DNA of 64,000 nucleotides from Sulfurimonas sp. (GTDB lineage Bacteria; Campylobacterota; Campylobacteria; Campylobacterales; Sulfurimonadaceae): the NCBI GenBank assembly GCA_028684815.1, contig JAQUFE010000003.1, positions 29,708-93,707 of the forward strand. The letters are read 5' to 3'. Both the position numbers and the translations under genes were made by a program. This document shows, in pieces, positions 52,501-60,654 of this stretch (position 1 is the stretch's first letter; every line of letters begins with the position of its first letter). The notes beneath the pieces are model-generated. The model was not told the origin of the DNA and did no database searches. It was given only the letters and a program-made list of their open reading frames with translations.

Positions 52501-53331
52501 ATGACTAAATTAATGACAAGCAACGAGATTCCACAACTACATCCTAATCTAGGTGAACACACTAAAAGAGTGGTCATAGAGAGATTTGATTTAGATGGAG
52601 TCGATACCTTTGAAGACTATGTTATAAAAGAGCAAAGAGTTAAGTTTTTTTTAAATGGAGTTAAGTTTCTCTCAGTCATGTGCATCGCAAAATATCAAGA
52701 TGCACATATTGTAGGTTTTTTACTCTCAGAAGCTGTCATTAAGAGTCTTGATGATGTTAAGAGTCTTGAAGTTAGCGATGATGGGCTCAGCGTCTATGTA
52801 GATGCTGATGTCTCTCAAGAAGGATATGATAATCTCTTTAAAGAAAAAACTCTAACTTCAGGCTGTTGTATCGGTGTAACAGGAAATGCTGAAGAGCTTT
52901 TTAAATGCTCATTTATTAGCACTGACTACACTATTAGTGCAGAAGATGCACTAAAGACAATGAGAAGTTTTTCAAAGCCATCTGAGCTATTTGATAATAC
53001 TGGTTGCGTTCACAAAGCAAGACTTGTTTTAGAAGATGGTAGCTTTTTTGAAGCTGAGGACATAGGAAGACACAACGCTATTGATAAGGTTGTTGGTCTT
53101 GCATCTCTTAGTAAAAAAGATATACAAAGATCTGTTTTATATGCAAGTGGAAGATTATCTATGGAGATGGTAGTGAAGTGTGTTATGCACAAGATTCCCA
53201 TAGTTATATCAAAAGCTGCTGTTACATTTCAAGGTATAAAAGCTGCGAATGAGCATGGCATCACTCTTGTTGGTTTTGCAAGAGGAAACAAGATGAATCT
53301 ATATACCCATTCTGCTAGAATAGGTGTATAG
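52501..53331 (+). CDS. fdhD: FdhD sulfur carrier/sulfurtransferase
   Basis: FdhD pattern (FKCSFISTDYTISAEDALKTMRSF... FDNTGCVHKARLVLEDGSFFEAEDIGRHNAIDKVVG ... YASGRLSMEMVVKCVMHKIPIVISKAAVT). Confidence 0.93.
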   Translation: MTKLMTSNEIPQLHPNLGEHTKRVVIERFDLDGVDTFEDYVIKEQRVKFFLNGVKFLSVMCIAKYQDAHIVGFLLSEAVIKSLDDVKSLEVSDDGLSVYVDADVSQEGYDNLFKEKTLTSGCCIGVTGNAEELFKCSFISTDYTISAEDALKTMRSFSKPSELFDNTGCVHKARLVLEDGSFFEAEDIGRHNAIDKVVGLASLSKKDIQRSVLYASGRLSMEMVVKCVMHKIPIVISKAAVTFQGIKAANEHGITLVGFARGNKMNLYTHSARIGV

Positions 53332-53364
53332 ACTATTTGCCACACTGAAGAGAGTGACTCCTCT

Positions 53365-53418
53365 TTTGTAAAGAAACTTCGATTTGTAAAGAAACTTCGT
53401 TTTCTAAAGAAACTTCGT
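53365..53418 (+). repeat. Three tandem 18-bp repeats, consensus TTTGTAAAGAAACTTCGT
   Basis: Starts at 53365, 53383 and 53401; units differ by one or two bases. Confidence 0.85.
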
Positions 53419-53485
53419 TTTGTGGGAGGGATTACATATCCCAAAATTATTTCCAAACTATGAGAAGTGAATTTTTTCATAATCA

Positions 53486-53646
53486 GCAAGGCACTCCAAT
53501 GTATGCTTCCCCTAGCTAAAGAGGAGTACCTTGCTTAAACCTTGTTAGGTGCTCCAACATACGCTTCCCCTAGCTAAAGAGGGGCACCTACTTAAATTTT
53601 GTTAGGTACTTCAAGATATGCTTCCCCTAGCTAAGGGAAGTACCTA
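53486..53646 (+). repeat. Three tandem 57-60 bp hairpin-forming repeats with GCTTCCCCTAGCTAA core
   Basis: Arm pairs 53486-53497/53523-53534, 53546-53555/53581-53590, 53603-53612/53637-53646; arm sequence varies but stays complementary. Confidence 0.85.
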
Positions 53647-53662
53647 CTTTAAGAGGATAAAA

Positions 53663-54637
53663 ATGTTACATTTAAACAAACTACAATATAACCCTCTAAA
53701 TATCGTAGAACTCTCAAACTCACTCTCGCTAAATGCATTAAAACAAAATGAAGACTATGAAAAGCTATGTTTGGATTTTCAGACAAAATATAAGCGCAAG
53801 ATGCTAAAAACATTTTCTTTTTCAAAAGAGGGTTTTTTAGGTCTTTTCCTTGAGTTAGATGCAAATATTGCAATTAGTAGGGGTGAGAGCCAAGCTGTTA
53901 TTGAAGCTGGCTTACTATATGAAAAACTTGGATTTACCATCACATGGCTTGAACTAAACAGAGATGGAGGTGTGAACTTATCAAACTTAAACGATATAGA
54001 CTTTATATTTATCTCCTCTTATGTAATGGATACCTTTGTAAAAACAGATTTAAAAGAGATAAAAAAAAGAGTAGATGCAAAGATTATCTCTAATGCATCT
54101 GCTCATTATCATCAATGTAGTGATGCCCTTTATTTTGATTCTTATAAGTTAACAGGCTTTGCCCTTAGCGGAGTTTTACTCTTTGATGATGAGATGTTTG
54201 AGCTAATAAGTATAGGATTTATGGATACAATTACTCTAAAACTCTCCTTAGATGCACTAAAGATGCAGAGCTTTAACACTACGCTAAAAGCTAAGTTTTT
54301 AGAAGAGTTAAAGAGGATTTTTAAAGAAGATTTATACTTTTTTGTCTCCCCAGATTCTACACTTGAATACTCTCTTCATTTTGGACTAAAGGGTATAAAG
54401 GCTAGAGAGTTTATAAGAACTTTAGCTCTTAGTAAACTCTTTATTACAAATGGAGAGGGCTGCTCACTAGGACTTGCAAAACCATCAAGAGTTATTCAGG
54501 CTATGGGTTATAGTGAGGAGCAAAGTAGAAATAGTATTGAGCTATCTTTTGTAGATGAAATGAGTGATAAAGAGATAGAGAGTGCAGTAAAGACTATGCA
54601 TCTAAAATATATTCAGCTACTCTCTTTTAGTGAGTAA
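53663..54637 (+). CDS. Divergent class V aminotransferase, cysteine desulfurase (NifS/IscS)-like
   Basis: ATG at 53663 after AAGAGGA (ORF-track start 53618 lies inside a hairpin repeat). Retains FDSYKLTGFALSGVLLFDDE (PLP-Lys region) and NGEGCSLGLAKPSRVIQAMGYSEEQSRNSIELSFVDEMSDKEIE (catalytic Cys loop and C-terminus). Confidence 0.75.
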   Translation: MLHLNKLQYNPLNIVELSNSLSLNALKQNEDYEKLCLDFQTKYKRKMLKTFSFSKEGFLGLFLELDANIAISRGESQAVIEAGLLYEKLGFTITWLELNRDGGVNLSNLNDIDFIFISSYVMDTFVKTDLKEIKKRVDAKIISNASAHYHQCSDALYFDSYKLTGFALSGVLLFDDEMFELISIGFMDTITLKLSLDALKMQSFNTTLKAKFLEELKRIFKEDLYFFVSPDSTLEYSLHFGLKGIKAREFIRTLALSKLFITNGEGCSLGLAKPSRVIQAMGYSEEQSRNSIELSFVDEMSDKEIESAVKTMHLKYIQLLSFSE

Positions 54638-54659
54638 CAAAGAGCCTTAGCAAAATCTA

Positions 54660-54733
54660 ACATCTCTTACAAGATTCATCGTGGAGAACGCCAAGAGTTA
54701 GCATTCCTAAAAAACCTGCTTGCGAAGAGATGT
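54660..54733. repeat. Structured element A: outer stem ACATCTCTT/AAGAGATGT enclosing CATCGTGGAGAACGCC...TTAGCATTCCTAAA core
   Basis: 9-bp perfect outer inverted repeat; core at 54677-54711 is similar to element B core. Confidence 0.65.
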
Positions 54734-54761
54734 ATTACTTTAAAGTTGTTAGGGCTTTTGG

Positions 54762-54858
54762 AACCCCGAACTTGTTCGGGGCAATTGGGCTTAAAATAAC
54801 ATCAGCCCCGAAACATCATGGAGAATGCCATTGGCTAGCATTCCTAAAGTTCGGGGTT
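54762..54858. repeat. Structured element B: outer stem AACCCCGAACTT/AAGTTCGGGGTT enclosing CATCATGGAGAATGCC...CTAGCATTCCTAAA core
   Basis: 12-bp perfect outer inverted repeat; internal CCCCGAAC-TT-GTTCGGGG hairpin at 54764-54781; core 54814-54848. Confidence 0.7.
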
Positions 54859-54883
54859 TCATTAGTTTTTTGTTGTCTTCTAC

Positions 54884-56479
54884 TTAAATCCTAGCGTAAT
54901 CAACACTCAAACAAGCGTCAAGCTCTCCTAGCTCTTTTAAAGTTTTCTCATCAACTCCATCATCAACTAAAATAACTGCCAATGCTTCTGAATCTTTATT
55001 CCTTGCAAGTGAAAAGTCTGCAATATTTACATTGTTTTTAGCTAAAGTTGAACCAATGCTACCAATAACACCAGGAACATCACTATTTTTAAACAAAATC
55101 ATATTGCCTTTTAGTGCAACTTCAATATCAAAACCATCAATTGCTACAATTCTCTTAATGCCATCATCAAAGATAGTAGCACTAATAGTTGTAGTACCCT
55201 CAGCCGTAGTTAGTTTAACTGTTATAAGGCTTTTAAAAACTGATGAATCACTAAGCTCTTCTGACTCTATCTTAATGCCTTTTTCTTTTGCAACAAATTC
55301 AGCATTTACATAGTTTATGGTATCGCTTGAGCTTTCACTCATAGCACCAACTGCGACAAAAGTAGAAAGAGACTCAACATACTTAGCTATCTCACCTTGT
55401 CCACTAACTTTTATAGCTACGATTTGAGACTGGTTTATCTGAGATGCCAAAAAGCCTATCTTTTGTCCCATCTCTAAAAATGGCTTTACAAAAGATGGTA
55501 TTTTACTCTCATCTATTGGCAAGTTCATCGCATGAGCAAATGAGATGCCTTTAGCTGCTTCTATTGCATTTTGTGCAGCCTGAGTCCCAATGTTGTACTG
55601 CGACTCATAAGTATTTGCACCTAAGTGTGGAGAGACGATGATGTTATCAAGATCTAAAAGGGGATGATCTGTTGCTGGTTCTTTGTTAAAAACATCAATA
55701 CCTGCAAAACGGATTTTTTTAGATTTTAAATTATTATAGAGTGCTTCTTCATTATAAAGTCCACCTCTTGCACAGTTGATTAAGACTACTCCATCTTTCA
55801 TCTTAGCAATTTCTGGCTCATCTATCATATTTAAGGTTTCTTTATTTTTAGGAGTGTGAATCGTAATAATATCACAAGCTAAAATATCCTCAAAATTTTT
55901 AGTATAAGTCATATCTAGGTCGGTAACTTTTGATGGGCTAATATATGGGTCATAAGCGATGATATCCATCTCAAAAGATTTAGCTCTTATTGCTACACGT
56001 GAGCCAATATTACCAAAACCGATAACACCTAGTTTTTTTCCTTTCATCTCATAACCATACCACTTCTCTCTTTTCCAGATTCTTTGGTTTTTAAGGTGGT
56101 CATGTGAGTATGGAAACATTCTCATACATGAGAGCATGTGAGCTAGGGTGAGTTCTACTGCTGCCACTGTGTTTGCAGTTGGTACATTCATAACGATGAT
56201 ACCCTCTTTTGAACATCCATCTATATCTACATTATCAACACCAACACCTGCACGTACTATAGCTTTCATGTTTTTAGCAGCTGCAATAAAAGCCGTGTCT
56301 ACATCTGTAGAACTTCTCGTTATTGCAACATCTGCAGTAGCGATTATATCAAGAAGTTTTACCTTATCTTCATCAGCTGCCATTATTAAGTTAATATTCT
56401 CATCACTCTTAAGCATCTCAAGACCAGCTTCATGGATATGATCACAGACTACTATTGTATGTTTTTTACGACTCGGCAT
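54884..56479 (-). CDS. serA: D-3-phosphoglycerate dehydrogenase
   Basis: GVIGFGNIGSRVA, NCARGGLYNEEAL, C-terminal ACT domain VPGVIGSIGSTLAKNNVNIADFSLAR. Confidence 0.96.
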   Translation of the reverse strand: MPSRKKHTIVVCDHIHEAGLEMLKSDENINLIMAADEDKVKLLDIIATADVAITRSSTDVDTAFIAAAKNMKAIVRAGVGVDNVDIDGCSKEGIIVMNVPTANTVAAVELTLAHMLSCMRMFPYSHDHLKNQRIWKREKWYGYEMKGKKLGVIGFGNIGSRVAIRAKSFEMDIIAYDPYISPSKVTDLDMTYTKNFEDILACDIITIHTPKNKETLNMIDEPEIAKMKDGVVLINCARGGLYNEEALYNNLKSKKIRFAGIDVFNKEPATDHPLLDLDNIIVSPHLGANTYESQYNIGTQAAQNAIEAAKGISFAHAMNLPIDESKIPSFVKPFLEMGQKIGFLASQINQSQIVAIKVSGQGEIAKYVESLSTFVAVGAMSESSSDTINYVNAEFVAKEKGIKIESEELSDSSVFKSLITVKLTTAEGTTTISATIFDDGIKRIVAIDGFDIEVALKGNMILFKNSDVPGVIGSIGSTLAKNNVNIADFSLARNKDSEALAVILVDDGVDEKTLKELGELDACLSVDYARI

Positions 56480-56516
56480 TTAATGCCTCCCTTAATGTAA
56501 TTTTATATTTAATCAT

Positions 56517-56996
56517 TTATGTATCTTCTTTGAAAAGTTCTACATTAGCTGATATTTGATAATTTTTCAAGACTCTAACTAGAGAGTTGAGCCTATCTAC
56601 ATCTCTAGAATAGATAAGTAACTCTACACTATTTTTCTCTCTTACAAGATAATATTTTAAGCCATGTTGCTTTAGCTCCTCTTTTAAACAAAAGAGTTGA
56701 TATGGATCTAGGAGTGAGGCCGATAGTTTGTAGGTAGTTTTACTTACTATCTCTTCATTTAGATCTAGCTCTATAAAGACTTCATTGACGGGATAAAAAT
56801 ATCCTAACTTTTGGGTTTTTGAAAAATGATTTAACCAAACATCTTGGGGTTTTTTCTGCAAAATTTCACTCTTATGTGTAAGTGGCTGCCCATAGTCTTG
56901 TTCATATGAAGGATTTATAGAGATAAGGAAAAAGATGATAAAAATGGCAACTCCAAGTGCTAAGACCGGAGTAAACCATTTTAATATTTTTTTCAT
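56517..56996 (-). CDS. Hypothetical membrane-anchored protein
   Basis: 159 aa with N-terminal TM; between rpsA and serA. Confidence 0.65.
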   Translation of the reverse strand: MKKILKWFTPVLALGVAIFIIFFLISINPSYEQDYGQPLTHKSEILQKKPQDVWLNHFSKTQKLGYFYPVNEVFIELDLNEEIVSKTTYKLSASLLDPYQLFCLKEELKQHGLKYYLVREKNSVELLIYSRDVDRLNSLVRVLKNYQISANVELFKEDT

Positions 56997-56997
56997 C

Positions 56998-58656
56998 TTA
57001 TTGGAATTTGTCTTTTATAAGATCCCCTAGAGAGTTTGACGTAGTATCATTAATCTCATCTAAAAGTTCTTGGTTTTTAATATAGTCTAGTTTTTTAACA
57101 GATAGACGGATACGGTCTCTTTTTGTATCTATAACTGCGATTGCTGCTTCTATCTCTTGGCCTACTTCTAACTCCTCTTTTACTAGTGGAGCTAAGTCTT
57201 CATCACGAATAAGTGCATCTACCCCATCTTCTAGTGATACAAAAACACCAAAATCTTTGATATCACGAATAGTTCCCTTAACAGTTGTGTTTACTCTATG
57301 GTTTGTAGCAAACTTGTCAATAGGACTCTCTAGTAGAGTTTTACGGTTTAGTGATATTTTTTGGTCTTCTTCGTTGATCTTAGCAATCTTAACTTCAACT
57401 TCTTCACCAATTTTTAAAACATCTTTACACTTGATGTTTTTATCCCATGAGATGTCTTGATTGTGAAGAAGTCCTTCTACTGAACCAACACGAACAAACG
57501 CACCAAAGTCAGTTAAAGAAGTAACTTCTCCAGTTACTACATCACCTTCACGAAAGTTTTTGATAAACTCATCAAATGGTTTTGGAAGTAGTCTCTTTAG
57601 TGAAACTCTCAGTTTATGTGTTTTAGGATTTATCTCAATAACTTCAACATCAATCTCTTGTCCAACTGTTAAATAATCATTTGGATTTTTAACATTTTTG
57701 CTCCAAGTGATTTCAGAGATGTGTAAGAAACCTTCTATATCATTTCCTAAATCAACAAAAACACCATAAGCCTCAATGTTTGAAACTGTAACAGTAATAG
57801 TATCACCCTCATCTAACTCGCTCTCAACTTCTGCCCATGGATCTGGTTGAACTGCTTTGATAGAGAGAGATAGATGTCTTTTATCTTTGTCATAAGAGAT
57901 AGCTTTTACAGTTACTGTATCACCTTCTTTATAGAGCTTTGAAGGGTTAACTGGACCTTTATAGCTGATTTCATTGTAGTGAACTAAACCATCAACACCA
58001 CCAACATCTACGAACATTCCGTAGCTAGTGATTTTCTTGATAGTACCCTCAACTAAAATATCATCTTCCATTAGTTTGTCAATGATCTCTTTTTTCTTTT
58101 TTCTCTCTTCGTTAAATAGTTTACGACGAGATACTACTATAGAGTTCTCTTCTGCATCTATCTTTACAACTTGAGCTTTTATTTTGCGACCAACAACTTC
58201 ATCACTCTCTTTAAAAGCAGCAAGTGAGCGAGGCATAAAGAAAGATACATCATCAGCTTCTACTACGTATCCACCACGATTTTTCTTAGTTATAACGCCC
58301 TCAATAATCAATTCTTCAAAGTCATCTTTGTGTGCTTCAATGAAGTCAATAGTCTTTTGTAGCTCTAACACTTTTTTGTAAGAGATTTTAGGACGCTCAT
58401 TGTAGTATCCCATAACCATTACTTTTATCTTATCGCCAGCATTAAACATTAAACTGCCATCTTTTGAGCGGATCTCATCAAGGCTAATAATACCCTCTAA
58501 CTTATCGCCAACACCTACTAATGCTCTGTTCTCATCTTCTTGAACTTCAACTATTTCGCCCTCTACGATGCGACTTGTTTCTTGTTGTTTCTCACTTGCA
58601 GCGAACATCTCTGCAAAATTTTCTTCTTCTTCAAATGATTCGTTATCGAACGCCAT
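56998..58656 (-). CDS. rpsA: 30S ribosomal protein S1
   Basis: Multiple S1 repeats (GMFVDVGGVDGLVH, GVFVDLGNDIEGFLHISEITW, GAFVRVGSVEGLLHNQDISWDK). Confidence 0.95.
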   Translation of the reverse strand: MAFDNESFEEEENFAEMFAASEKQQETSRIVEGEIVEVQEDENRALVGVGDKLEGIISLDEIRSKDGSLMFNAGDKIKVMVMGYYNERPKISYKKVLELQKTIDFIEAHKDDFEELIIEGVITKKNRGGYVVEADDVSFFMPRSLAAFKESDEVVGRKIKAQVVKIDAEENSIVVSRRKLFNEERKKKKEIIDKLMEDDILVEGTIKKITSYGMFVDVGGVDGLVHYNEISYKGPVNPSKLYKEGDTVTVKAISYDKDKRHLSLSIKAVQPDPWAEVESELDEGDTITVTVSNIEAYGVFVDLGNDIEGFLHISEITWSKNVKNPNDYLTVGQEIDVEVIEINPKTHKLRVSLKRLLPKPFDEFIKNFREGDVVTGEVTSLTDFGAFVRVGSVEGLLHNQDISWDKNIKCKDVLKIGEEVEVKIAKINEEDQKISLNRKTLLESPIDKFATNHRVNTTVKGTIRDIKDFGVFVSLEDGVDALIRDEDLAPLVKEELEVGQEIEAAIAVIDTKRDRIRLSVKKLDYIKNQELLDEINDTTSNSLGDLIKDKFQ

Positions 58657-58756
58657 TACCTATCCTCTTGTTACATAAAAATTGCGTGATTGTACCTTAA
58701 TTATGTTTATTTTACTATAAATTTAAAAATGTAGATGTAAAATTTTGATAAAAAAA

Positions 58757-58797
58757 CTATCTATTAATATTCTTTTGTATAGAGTTTACTACATTTT
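58757..58797. repeat. 41-bp direct repeat of ispH 3' end (copy outside gene)
   Basis: 39/41 identical to 59787-59827; both encode NVVNSIQKNINR* on the minus strand. Confidence 0.85.
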
Positions 58798-59056
58798 AAT
58801 TTCTTACTTAATAGCAAATTTTAGTATATTTGTACACATTTGATATTATTTAAAAATTATTTAGCTTTTAGAAGATATATATGAAACCCGCTGAAATAAT
58901 AAGCATTCAACTTAAAGATACGGCTCGAGTGTAATTGATTGTAAAACAGCAATAAATGTTGCTCGACCAGTAGAAGTGTTTACTAAAGAGTTTGCTGACT
59001 CTTTAATAATCTTGGTGGACTGGGTTTAAGCCACTCAACGGAACTAGAGAGTAAGC

Positions 59057-59680
59057 TTACTCTATTTTGGGTTGGTTGTTTTTACCAGAAGAAATACCAG
59101 CAGTCATAATAAATCTGATAGATTCTTCAATACTCATATCAATAGGTGTGAGATTTTTTTTAGGTATGAGTAAACTGTATCCACCAATCTGATAACTCAT
59201 TTGCAAGTAAACTAGCACTGGCTCTTCTATATCAAGGTTATCAAATTTACTAAGTTCTTCTTGGGTAATTAAGCCAATAATTTTTGCATCCATCGCAGGA
59301 ATATCTACTAAAACAGTTATCTTGTCTTTTTTATCTTTCATATTTGAGAAGAAGTTGTAAAAATCTTTCATACCACCAAAAACGCTACCAATAATTGGCA
59401 TTTTTTCTATTGTAGTGTCGATGAAAGTTCTAAATTTCTGCACAATCCAAAACTTTAAAAGTATCCCAATAATGTAAACAAATACAAGTCCTAAAACAAT
59501 GCCTAAACCTGGTACATAATATTCCTCAGGGAGCATAAGAAGTAAAAGCTGTTTAAAAAATGTTTCTGTCTTTTCTAAAATCCAAATAATAATATAAAAA
59601 GCCAAAGCCGTAGGAAGTATAAGACCTAAACCATTAAAAAATGTTTTCACCGTAGTCTCCTCTCTTTTTTGCCATACCAC
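59057..59680 (-). CDS. DUF502 family membrane protein
   Basis: FFNGLGLILPTALAFYIIIWILEKTE, PGLGIVLGLVFVYIIGIL, PIIGSVFGGMKDFYNFFS. Confidence 0.85.
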   Translation of the reverse strand: MVWQKREETTVKTFFNGLGLILPTALAFYIIIWILEKTETFFKQLLLLMLPEEYYVPGLGIVLGLVFVYIIGILLKFWIVQKFRTFIDTTIEKMPIIGSVFGGMKDFYNFFSNMKDKKDKITVLVDIPAMDAKIIGLITQEELSKFDNLDIEEPVLVYLQMSYQIGGYSLLIPKKNLTPIDMSIEESIRFIMTAGISSGKNNQPKIE

Positions 59681-59786
59681 CTCTAAGAGATGATATATGT
59701 ATATCGCTATATTCTCTCAAGGTGTAGTTATGCTTATTTCTTCTATATTTATTCCATCTCAAAAGTGTGTATAAATGAGAAAATTT

Positions 59787-60620
59787 CTATCTGTTAATAT
59801 TTTTTTGTATAGAGTTTACTACATTTTGGATAATCCAATCAGGCGTAGATGCACCAGCACTAATGCCACAAAACTCTTTATCTCTAAACCACTCATAATC
59901 TAAATCATTTTCATCTTCTATATGATAACTAGATGGACAAAACTCTTCTGAGATGCTAAAGAGTTGCTTAGTATTTGATGAGTTTTTTCCACCAATAATA
60001 ACCATAACATCAGCTCTTTTAGAGATCTTTCTAACAGCCTCTTGATTTTCAAAAGTAGCATTACAGATAGTGTTAAAGACTCTAACTTCTTTATGTCTTG
60101 GTATAAGATAGTTTGCAACTTCCATGTAGTCCTCAACTCTTCTAGTTGTTTGAGCTACAAGGGCAATCCTCTCTTTGAGTTTTACATCTTCTAAATCTTT
60201 AGGACAAGTTACAACCTTAGCCCCATAAGTAGCATAACTTTTTACTCCCTTTATCTCAGGATGGGCATCATCTCCAAAGATTACAATATCATAACCAGCT
60301 TCACTCATCTCTTGGCAAATCTGCTGTGGTTTTGTTACATAAGGGCAAGTGGCATCTACTACATCAACCCTATTTTCTATTAACTCTTCAAGTTCATTTT
60401 TGGGGATGCCATGAGTTCGAATGACTGCTTTATCACCTGTTTTGAAACTCTTATGGTCATCTGTAAGTCCAACTTTAAAGTCTTTCTCTAGTCTTGCAAT
60501 CTCTTTTGAGTTATGAATAAGTGGCCCATAAGTAGCAGAGTTTTTATTCTCTTCTGCTATCTTAATAGCACGCTTAACTCCAAAACAAAATCCATAATTT
60601 TCAGCTAATTCAATTTTCAT
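59787..60620 (-). CDS. ispH: 4-hydroxy-3-methylbut-2-enyl diphosphate reductase
   Basis: MKIELAENYGFCFGVKRAIKIAEE; start set to 60620 because the upstream ORF extension consists of dispersed palindromic repeats. Confidence 0.95.
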   Translation of the reverse strand: MKIELAENYGFCFGVKRAIKIAEENKNSATYGPLIHNSKEIARLEKDFKVGLTDDHKSFKTGDKAVIRTHGIPKNELEELIENRVDVVDATCPYVTKPQQICQEMSEAGYDIVIFGDDAHPEIKGVKSYATYGAKVVTCPKDLEDVKLKERIALVAQTTRRVEDYMEVANYLIPRHKEVRVFNTICNATFENQEAVRKISKRADVMVIIGGKNSSNTKQLFSISEEFCPSSYHIEDENDLDYEWFRDKEFCGISAGASTPDWIIQNVVNSIQKNINR

Positions 60621-60654
60621 TATTATCTGTCTCCTTGCCTTGAAACATATTTTA

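Noticed and set aside
53229-53489. Minus-strand ORF of 86 aa with RSFFRKRSFFTNRSFFTKEES repeats
   Set aside because: Produced by the 18-bp tandem repeat and the antisense of fdhD; no ribosome-binding site or family evidence.
53365-53646. CRISPR array
   Set aside because: 18-bp units are contiguous without spacers, the longer units are tandem hairpins with variable arms, and no cas genes are present.
53486-53646. Integron attC sites (GTTAGGT resembles the GTTRRRY core site)
   Set aside because: No matching RYYYAAC partner at the other end of the units, no cassette ORFs and no integrase in the window.
53618-53662. N-terminal extension MLPLAKGSTYFKRIK of the NifS-like ORF
   Set aside because: It is encoded by the third hairpin unit; ATG at 53663 has a good ribosome-binding site.
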